In this document: positions 58,358 through 64,000 of the stretch, one piece after another | Layout: every line of letters starts with the position of its first letter | Numbering within the stretch: the first letter of the stretch is position 1 | From: Pseudomonas fulva | GTDB taxonomy: Bacteria; Pseudomonadota; Gammaproteobacteria; Pseudomonadales; Pseudomonadaceae | NCBI RefSeq assembly: GCF_015680705.1 | Contig: NZ_JADNYP010000003.1 | Coordinates: 124,001-188,000, forward strand | Reading direction: 5' to 3' | DNA: 64,000 nucleotides | The notes under the pieces: model-generated | The model's input: the letters and a program-made list of their open reading frames with translations, nothing else | Told to the model about the DNA's origin: nothing | Database searches by the model: none | Position numbers and translations under genes: made by a program

Positions 58358-59252
58358 CGTGCTGATCAGCGTCGTTATTCCTGCTTACAACTATGCCAAG
58401 GTCTTGCCAAGGGCTGTAACCTCCGTACTAGCGCAGCTGGACATCGATTGTGACCTGTTGGTCATCGATGACGGGTCCACGGATGAAACACCTGAGGTGC
58501 TGCATCGACTGTCGATGCAGCATGCCGGACGTTTTCGAACCTTGCGCAAGGCCAACGGCGGCCTGTCTTCGGTGCGCAACCTGGGGATCGCCGAAGCGCG
58601 CGGCCAGTACCTGATCTTTCTCGATGCCGATGACGAGATGGCGCCTGGCGCGCTGGATGCGCTGCGCCTGCATATCGATGCCAATCCCCGCACGCGCATG
58701 GTCATCGGAGGGCACTGGTCGGTATTCGAGGATGGCTCGCGCGTGCTGCACACGGCCAAGCCATTGCCGGCCTCGCCTTATGCCCGCGTACGCGGCTACC
58801 TGGTGGACAAGACCGTTTCGCTGTCCAACGGCGCGTGCGCAATGCACCGGGAGGTGTTCGTGCACGGCAACTATCCCGAACACCTGCGCAACGTCGAGGA
58901 CATCCCGGTGTTCGCCCAGGTGCTGGCTCGCTGCGAATGCACCATTCTGGACCGACCGCTGGCCTTGATCTACAAGCATCACGACAGCATGCGTCACGAC
59001 TTGCAGCAAAGCCTGGCGGCCGGAGTCGGCATGGTCGACGAGGTGTTTTCGCCTACGCGCATGCCCAGCGCCCTGCACAGCCTGCGCCAGGCGTTCCTGA
59101 CCCAGCGTTGCCTGTCGCTGTTCCGTGACTGCTATGGCGCTGGCGACTATGCCCGGGCCAAGGGCCTGTACCTGCAAGCACTGCGTTCGGACCCATGCTC
59201 GTTCAGGCGTTGGTCCTATACCCGCAAAGCCATTCGGTGCCTGTTCAAGTGA
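58347..59252 (+). CDS. Family 2 glycosyltransferase (LPS core)
   Basis: This 301-residue GT2 enzyme has an N-terminal GT-A domain: SVVIPAYNYAKVLPRAVTSV, LLVIDDGSTDETPEVL, KANGGLSSVRNLGI and the metal-binding FLDADDEMAPGAL. The C-terminal part differs from the core family. It probably adds a sugar to LPS core. It starts 11 bp inside the end of the carbamoyltransferase gene, indicating translational coupling; sugar and acceptor cannot be told. Confidence 0.88.
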   Translation: MQTDVLISVVIPAYNYAKVLPRAVTSVLAQLDIDCDLLVIDDGSTDETPEVLHRLSMQHAGRFRTLRKANGGLSSVRNLGIAEARGQYLIFLDADDEMAPGALDALRLHIDANPRTRMVIGGHWSVFEDGSRVLHTAKPLPASPYARVRGYLVDKTVSLSNGACAMHREVFVHGNYPEHLRNVEDIPVFAQVLARCECTILDRPLALIYKHHDSMRHDLQQSLAAGVGMVDEVFSPTRMPSALHSLRQAFLTQRCLSLFRDCYGAGDYARAKGLYLQALRSDPCSFRRWSYTRKAIRCLFK

Positions 59253-59360
59253 CAGTCGCCTGTCGCTGCGGCCGCGATACAGGTTTTTCAGCGCCGAGCG
59301 GCACTTGCCAAGCATCTCGTTGCCCAATGCCCCAGCATCAATTTTCCAAGGTCTGATTCC

Positions 59361-60842
59361 ATGCGTACCGAAGCTTCTTCCAGTCGCGCAGGCATGCCTG
59401 TCACAGGTTCGATCGGGCGCTTCGACCCGGCAGTCCTGGCCTTGGTCGGCAGCCTTCTGCTATCGCTGATCGCCATCCTCGGCGTGGTGACGGTCGGGCG
59501 CGATGGGGCGTTCTACCTGGACCTGGCGCGCCAGGCCAGCGAACAGGGCGCCGAGGTGGCCTGGGCGCGTTTCGACTGGCCGTGGTATTCGCTACTGCTG
59601 GCCGGGACCCATGGGGTGCTGCGCCTGCCGCTGGAATACTGCGCCTACCTGTGGTCGACCCTGTTTCTGGCCGGCACCTGCGCCCTGATGGTCGACGTCG
59701 TGCGCCAGCGGGCGCCGCAAGCGGCCCATTGGGCTTGCCTGGTGGTCCTGGCGATGCCAGCCATGAACGAGTTTCGTGGCGACATCATTCGCGAGTCCGG
59801 TTTCTGGTTCTTCTGCACCTTGGCGCTCTGGCTGGCGGTATGCTGGCAGGCCAGGGGCGGCTGGGGCCTGGCTGCGGCCATCTCCGTGGCCATCGTGCTG
59901 GGCAGCCTTTTCCGCCTGGAAGCCGTGCTGCTGTTCGGCGCGATCCTGGTGTGGCGTCTACCCGACCTGTTGCGGGCCGGACAGCGGCAACGTTTTGCCC
60001 AGATAGCCTGGCTCCCGGTCCTGGCAGGCGTGGCTGGCGGCCTGGCCCTGCTGGCCTGGAGCGGCCTGGAGGTACGGCGCCTGGACTACTACATCGACCT
60101 GATCCGGCCCTCGGCGATGTTCGGCGCATTCAAGCAGCTGAGCCAGCAATTTGCCGATTCGCTGATCAACAAGTATTCGGCCAACGAGGCGGGCCGCATC
60201 ATCTTCATCGGACTGACAGGCTCCTTGCTGCTCAAGTGCATCGGACTGATGGGGCCTGGCGCGGTCGCCTTCGCCAGCAGGCGCTCCTGGGCGGCCTTCG
60301 CCGTCTACTGGCGTGAGTTTCGCCTGGCGGCGATCATCGGCCTGCTCTATTTCGTCGTGCTGATGCTGTTCTTCATCCGGACGCAGTTCATCAATGGTCG
60401 TTACCTGAGCCTGCTGGTGTTGCTGCTCGTGCCGCTGCTGGCCGTGGGCCTGAGTCTCTTTTCCCGGTCCCACCCACGCTTGGGCAAGGCCCTGGTGGTG
60501 GTGGGGCTGCTGGTGATGCTGGCGAACGTGATTTCCCTGGGCGCACGCAAGACCCACTATATCGAGGCCGGGCATTGGGTATCGGCGCACACCCCGGCGA
60601 ATGCCTCGATTTTCTATGAGGATGGGCGGATCGCCTATTATGCGGGGCGCGGCTACGAACTCAGCGAGCTGACCCGCGAGGCTGCCATGGGGCCGGAGCT
60701 GGTCGAGCGTTACCAGTACTTCGTGATCGAGGCGGACGCCGACGAACAGTGGCTGCAGACCTGGCTGCTGGAGCATCGGCAGCGGATACTGGCGAGCTTC
60801 GCCAACCGCAAGGGTGACAAAATGCTGGTGATCGGGCGCTAG
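59361..60842 (+). CDS. GT-C-like multi-span membrane glycosyltransferase
   Basis: This 493-residue protein has about 10-11 hydrophobic segments and a soluble C-terminal part. An acidic-aromatic loop after the first helix (VTVGRDGAFYLDLARQ) resembles the substrate-site loop of GT-C enzymes such as ArnT/GT39. The C-terminal region contains AGHWVSAHTPANASIFYEDG, often seen in such proteins. It may transfer a sugar from a lipid carrier to LPS. It lies 108 bp after the GT2 gene on the same strand. The family call rests on topology and loop pattern only. Confidence 0.65.
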   Translation: MRTEASSSRAGMPVTGSIGRFDPAVLALVGSLLLSLIAILGVVTVGRDGAFYLDLARQASEQGAEVAWARFDWPWYSLLLAGTHGVLRLPLEYCAYLWSTLFLAGTCALMVDVVRQRAPQAAHWACLVVLAMPAMNEFRGDIIRESGFWFFCTLALWLAVCWQARGGWGLAAAISVAIVLGSLFRLEAVLLFGAILVWRLPDLLRAGQRQRFAQIAWLPVLAGVAGGLALLAWSGLEVRRLDYYIDLIRPSAMFGAFKQLSQQFADSLINKYSANEAGRIIFIGLTGSLLLKCIGLMGPGAVAFASRRSWAAFAVYWREFRLAAIIGLLYFVVLMLFFIRTQFINGRYLSLLVLLLVPLLAVGLSLFSRSHPRLGKALVVVGLLVMLANVISLGARKTHYIEAGHWVSAHTPANASIFYEDGRIAYYAGRGYELSELTREAAMGPELVERYQYFVIEADADEQWLQTWLLEHRQRILASFANRKGDKMLVIGR

Positions 60843-60881
60843 GGTTTGTGCGAAACGTCGCCGAGCGCGTTCAGGCAAGGC

Positions 60882-60938
60882 GAAAACAGGCAAGCAAGCC
60901 CGGTTTACGAGGGGGATGAGCATTGCGAGCCTGTTTTC
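60882..60938. repeat. Large-loop inverted repeat between convergent genes
   Basis: Perfect 10-bp arms GAAAACAGGC and GCCTGTTTTC enclose a 37-base loop containing GGTTTACGAG and GATGAGCATTGCGAG. Similar sequences are recalled from intergenic regions of other pseudomonads, but this could not be checked. It could be a repeat-family element or a terminator of the convergent genes. Confidence 0.5.
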
Positions 60939-60964
60939 AGCGCGACATGATCGTCGCGCAGACG

Positions 60965-61636
60965 CTATTGCAAAGCCTGGCTGGCGAGCAGGGCGCGGAT
61001 ACGACCGAGCAGCCTTTCGCCTGTCTTGCCTGCCCCCAGGGCCCGGGCGTAGCCCCGGAGAAAGGCCTGGCCGGCATCCTGCGCGCGTAGCCAGGCATGA
61101 TCGTGACGGTAGCGCAGCATGTGCTGGAAGTTGCGCAACCGCTTGCCCTGGCTGAGCGGGCCCGACCGGTAGCTCAGGTCGGCGATATCGATCAGGCCCA
61201 GCGTCTGTCCGGGCGTCAGCACCACGTTGCCCAGGTGCAGCGAACGGAAGTACACGCCCTGCTCATGCAGCCGGGCGACGAAGGCCCCGTACGCCTCGCG
61301 CAGTTCATCCGTGGCGGCCGATTCGGCGATCAGCTGGCGCAGGGTCTGGCCTTGGAGCGGGGAATAGTACACCGCGTCTCGCTCGATGCTCTTGATCCGA
61401 TAGACCGCGAGCACTTCAGGCGTGGGCACGTCGAGCCTGCGCAACTGCCGCGCATTGTCCGCGAATCGCTGGGCATAGGGAAACAGCGCTGCCGAGGTCA
61501 GCCAGCGCTTGCGCCGGAACAGCTTGAGAAAGCGCCCATCGGGCATTTGCAGCACCTTGTCTCCCGAACCATCGGCCTCGATGACTTTCGCCCCTTCGCG
61601 AAGGGCAAGATAGGCGGTGTGGTCCAGTTGCTGCAT
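60965..61636 (-). CDS. LPS-core kinase-like protein (toluene-tolerance family)
   Basis: This 223-residue protein has a kinase-like fold of the LPS kinase group (related to Kdo/WaaP kinases): SGDKVLQMPDGRFLKLFRRK with the predicted ATP-binding Lys, catalytic-loop SLHLGNVVLTPGQTLGLIDI in which the HxxN and DI residues correspond to HxDxxxxN and DFG. It probably phosphorylates a core sugar. Pseudomonas genomes often name it toluene tolerance protein. The start at 61636 gives a compact protein; the frame open to 61735 has no support. It diverges from msbA. Confidence 0.8.
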   Translation of the reverse strand: MQQLDHTAYLALREGAKVIEADGSGDKVLQMPDGRFLKLFRRKRWLTSAALFPYAQRFADNARQLRRLDVPTPEVLAVYRIKSIERDAVYYSPLQGQTLRQLIAESAATDELREAYGAFVARLHEQGVYFRSLHLGNVVLTPGQTLGLIDIADLSYRSGPLSQGKRLRNFQHMLRYRHDHAWLRAQDAGQAFLRGYARALGAGKTGERLLGRIRALLASQALQ

Positions 61637-61767
61637 GGCGTGTCCTCGGCAGATAAGCCCGCCATGGTACCGCAGTTGGTCGGCCAAGGGCTGCTGACGG
61701 CCACCATCCGGGCGTGGTTTTGGCTGTGTTACCATTGCCGTTTCATGCCGTTATGTAATGGAAACCC
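61637..61767. promoter_or_regulatory. Divergent promoter region, kinase/msbA
   Basis: These 131 bp separate the divergent LPS-kinase-like and msbA genes. The end next to msbA is AT-richer (GTTACCATTGCCGTTTCATG), but no strong hexamer pair was found. Confidence 0.35.
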
Positions 61768-63588
61768 ATGAGTCGCCCTGAACCTCGCGCGCAATCGACG
61801 CTCAAGATCTACCTGCGCCTTCTGACCTATGTCCGCCCTTACGTCGGCCTGTTCCTGCTGAGCATCCTGGGCTTTCTGCTCTTCGCCTCGACGCAGCCGA
61901 TGCTGGCGTACATCCTCAAGTATTTCGTCGATGGCCTGGCCAATCCCGAGGCCAGGCTGTTCGCCGGTCATGCCTGGCTGCCCGAGCTGCAGCTGCTGCA
62001 GGCAGTGCCACTGATGATCGTGCTGATCGCCGCCCTGCAGGGCGTGGGCTCGTACCTGGGCAATTTCTTCCTGGCGCGCGTGTCGCTCGGGCTGATCCAC
62101 GATTTGCGCGTGCTGCTGTTCAACAAGCTGCTGAAACTGCCCACCTACTATCTGGACAACCACAATTCCGGACACCTGATTTCGCGTATCACCTTCAACG
62201 TCACCATGGTGACCGGCGCTGCGACGGATGCGATCAAGGTGGTGATCCGCGAAGGCATGACCATTGTCTTCCTGTTCGTATCGCTGTTGTGGATGAACTG
62301 GAAGCTGACCCTGGTCATGCTGGCCATCCTGCCCCTGATCGGGCTGATGGTGAACAGCACCAGCCGCAAGTTCCGCAAGCAGAGCAAGAAGATCCAGGTG
62401 GCCATGGGCGACGTGACCCACGTGGCATCCGAGACCATTCATGGCTTCCGCGTGGTGCGCAGCTTCGGTGGCGAACAGTACGAGCAGCAGCGCTTCGCCA
62501 GGGCCAGCCAGAGCAATACCGAGAAACAGCTGAAGATGACCAAGACCGGCGCGGTCTACACGCCGATGCTGCAACTGGTGACCTATTCGGCCATGGCGGT
62601 GGTCATGTTCCTGGTCCTGTACCTGCGTGGCGATGCCTCGCCAGGTGACCTGGTGGCCTACATCACCATGGCTGGCCTGCTGCCCAAGCCCATCCGCCAG
62701 CTGTCGGAAGTCAGCTCGACCATCCAGAAGGGGGTGGCCGGCGCGGAAAGCATCTTCGAGCAGGTCGACGAGCCGGCCGAGCTGGACGAAGGCCAGCTGG
62801 AGCCGCAGCGGGTGAGCGGCAGGCTGGAAGTGCGTGGGTTGAGCTTCACCTATCCGGGCACCGACAAGCAGGTGCTCGACGATATCAGCTTCGTCGCCGA
62901 AGCAGGCCAGATGGTAGCCCTGGTGGGGCGCTCCGGCAGCGGCAAGTCGACGCTGGCCAACCTGGTGCCGCGCTTCTACCAGCACAGCCAGGGCCAGATA
63001 CTGCTCGATGGCGAAGAGATACAGCGCTATCGCTTGCACAACCTGCGGCGCCATACGGCGCTGGTGACCCAGTCGGTCACCTTGTTCAATGACACGGTGG
63101 CCAACAACATCGCCTACGGCGACCTGGCGGGCGCGCCGCTCGAGCGCATCAAGCGCGCTGCGGCGGCTGCCTACGCCGACGAATTCATCGAGCGCATGCC
63201 CGATGGCTACCAGACCTTGGTGGGAGAGAACGGCGTATTGCTTTCCGGTGGCCAGCGCCAGCGCCTAGCCATCGCCCGGGCCCTGCTCAAGGATGCGCCC
63301 CTGCTGATCCTGGACGAGGCGACCTCGGCGCTCGATACCGAGTCGGAACGGCATATCCAGGGTGCCCTGGATGAAGTCATGAAGAACCGCACCACGCTGG
63401 TGATCGCCCATCGCCTGAGTACCATCGAGAAGGCCGACCTGATCCTGGTGATGGACGAGGGTCGTATCGTCGAGCGCGGCACCCACGGCGAGCTGTTGGC
63501 GCGCAACGGCCACTATGCTCGTCTGCACGCCAGGCAGTTCGAAGACGGTCCCGATGCCCAGTCCGAGCAGGTTGCCGGTCCATGCTGA
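61768..63588 (+). CDS. msbA: Lipid A export ATP-binding/permease MsbA
   Basis: This 606-residue half-transporter has six transmembrane helices (residues ~25-330) and one ABC ATPase domain: Walker A VGRSGSGKSTLANL, Q-loop near LVTQSVTLFNDT, signature LSGGQRQRLAIARALL, Walker B LLILDEATSALD and the H-loop VIAHRLST. As a homodimer it flips lipid A-core across the inner membrane. The neighbouring LPS-core genes fit that role. The ATG at 61768 matches the family start. The end overlaps the next gene by 7 bp. Confidence 0.97.
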   Translation: MSRPEPRAQSTLKIYLRLLTYVRPYVGLFLLSILGFLLFASTQPMLAYILKYFVDGLANPEARLFAGHAWLPELQLLQAVPLMIVLIAALQGVGSYLGNFFLARVSLGLIHDLRVLLFNKLLKLPTYYLDNHNSGHLISRITFNVTMVTGAATDAIKVVIREGMTIVFLFVSLLWMNWKLTLVMLAILPLIGLMVNSTSRKFRKQSKKIQVAMGDVTHVASETIHGFRVVRSFGGEQYEQQRFARASQSNTEKQLKMTKTGAVYTPMLQLVTYSAMAVVMFLVLYLRGDASPGDLVAYITMAGLLPKPIRQLSEVSSTIQKGVAGAESIFEQVDEPAELDEGQLEPQRVSGRLEVRGLSFTYPGTDKQVLDDISFVAEAGQMVALVGRSGSGKSTLANLVPRFYQHSQGQILLDGEEIQRYRLHNLRRHTALVTQSVTLFNDTVANNIAYGDLAGAPLERIKRAAAAAYADEFIERMPDGYQTLVGENGVLLSGGQRQRLAIARALLKDAPLLILDEATSALDTESERHIQGALDEVMKNRTTLVIAHRLSTIEKADLILVMDEGRIVERGTHGELLARNGHYARLHARQFEDGPDAQSEQVAGPC

Positions 63589-64000
63589 ATGCATTGCGGA
63601 GCTGGCGTGAGCGAGGCTGGACGGTCATCGATGCGGCGAGCTACGCCCAGGCCTGGGCGCGCTGGGGAGGCAGTGTCGCCACGCATCCGCAGGTAGTGGA
63701 ACGCCTGGCCGATCTGGCCGGGATTCCCGTGCGCTACCTGGGCTGGGAAGTTCACGGCGAGGTAGTCGCGGCCATACCCTGCTGGGGACGCCACCTGGCA
63801 TTGTCGAAGGACGTGCTCAAGCGTCGCGGGCAACGTGGCTTGTTCGACCTGGGCAATGCCGAAGTCATCCTGCCAGCCAGCAGCGAGGTGCAAGTGCCGC
63901 TGCGGCAGCGGGCGCGCTACGTGTCGGAACTCAACCATGGCAGCTTTCCGACGCTTGAGTTGCAACGCGAAGGGCTGGCGCTGGCCCGGGCACCGGAAGA
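63582..64000 (+). CDS. mig-14: Mig-14-like protein (5' part, cut by window edge)
   Basis: The first 139 codons of a gene that runs off the window were read directly. The protein opens MLNALRSWRERGWTVIDAAS and has WGGSVATHPQVVERLADLAG, PVRYLGWEVHGEVVAAIP and LGNAEVILPASS, matching the start of Pseudomonas Mig-14 proteins, which promote resistance to antimicrobial peptides and in P. aeruginosa lie in the LPS-core region. The ATG overlaps the end of msbA by 7 bp, suggesting coupling. Identification is from memory of the family and the C-terminal GNAT-like part is not visible. Confidence 0.75.
   Translation, partial: MLNALRSWRERGWTVIDAASYAQAWARWGGSVATHPQVVERLADLAGIPVRYLGWEVHGEVVAAIPCWGRHLALSKDVLKRRGQRGLFDLGNAEVILPASSEVQVPLRQRARYVSELNHGSFPTLELQREGLALARAPE

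Overview
The window is a 64-kb stretch of chromosome from a GC-rich gammaproteobacterium, almost certainly a Pseudomonas of the P. putida group. The evidence is protein resemblance and gene order: pilGHIJ-chpA-chpC, bioA, rhlE-metF-sahH, sahR-metK, tktA-epd-pgk-fba, putA-putP and an LPS-core block ending in msbA and mig-14. No rRNA, tRNA, CRISPR array, transposase or phage gene was seen. Most of the window is core genome, with a few small accessory islets. Family and organism assignments rest on recalled family features; no database search was run.

Layout. 1-9.2 kb: a Pil-Chp type chemosensory operon (pilG, pilH, pilI, pilJ, chpA, chpC) flanked by two inverted copies of a roughly 120-bp repeat. 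9.2-16.4 kb: a hemolysin-III membrane protein, an orphan secreted protein, rsmE, bioA, a FAD amine oxidase with a repeat-bearing tail, cytochrome b561 and a YceI protein, closed by a strong bidirectional terminator. 16.4-22 kb: RhlE-type RNA helicase, a periplasmic binding protein, metF and sahH, the last behind a SAH riboswitch. 22-28.7 kb: thioesterase, Na+/H+ antiporter, MAPEG protein, mltA, two tandem DUF1090 genes and ligB. 28.8-37.7 kb: metK with its ArsR-methyltransferase regulator (SahR-like), diverging from tktA, epd, pgk, two small lipoproteins and fba. 37.7-49.5 kb: a decayed GGDEF-EAL remnant, a YgjP-like metalloprotease, a small HTH protein, ElaA, a FUSC-family membrane protein, a HI0933-type flavoprotein, dbpA, a DHA2 transporter, a TldD/TldE-like pair and an orphan membrane protein. 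49.6-55.4 kb: divergent putA and putP. 55.5-64 kb: rlmJ, then LPS-core genes (carbamoyltransferase, GT2 glycosyltransferase, multi-membrane-span protein, LPS kinase-like protein, msbA) and the start of a mig-14-like gene cut by the window edge.

How the genes work together. Methionine/SAM metabolism is unusually concentrated: metF (methyl-THF supply), sahH (SAH removal, riboswitch-controlled), metK (SAM synthesis) and a SahR-like repressor with a perfect palindrome in front of it. The tktA-epd-pgk-fba block supplies central carbon metabolism and erythrose-4-phosphate for PLP synthesis. putA and putP form a divergent proline-utilisation unit; the -35 hexamers of both predicted promoters lie inside GTTGCA motifs, the known PutA recognition core. 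The last 8 kb builds and exports the LPS core.

No clearly new multi-gene system is visible. The observations most worth following are the riboswitch whose last base is shared with a Shine-Dalgarno-sequestering hairpin, the operator-embedded put promoters, the inverted repeats around the chemosensory operon, the TldD/TldE-like pair beside a transporter, and the FFSRLFG-repeat tail on the amine oxidase.
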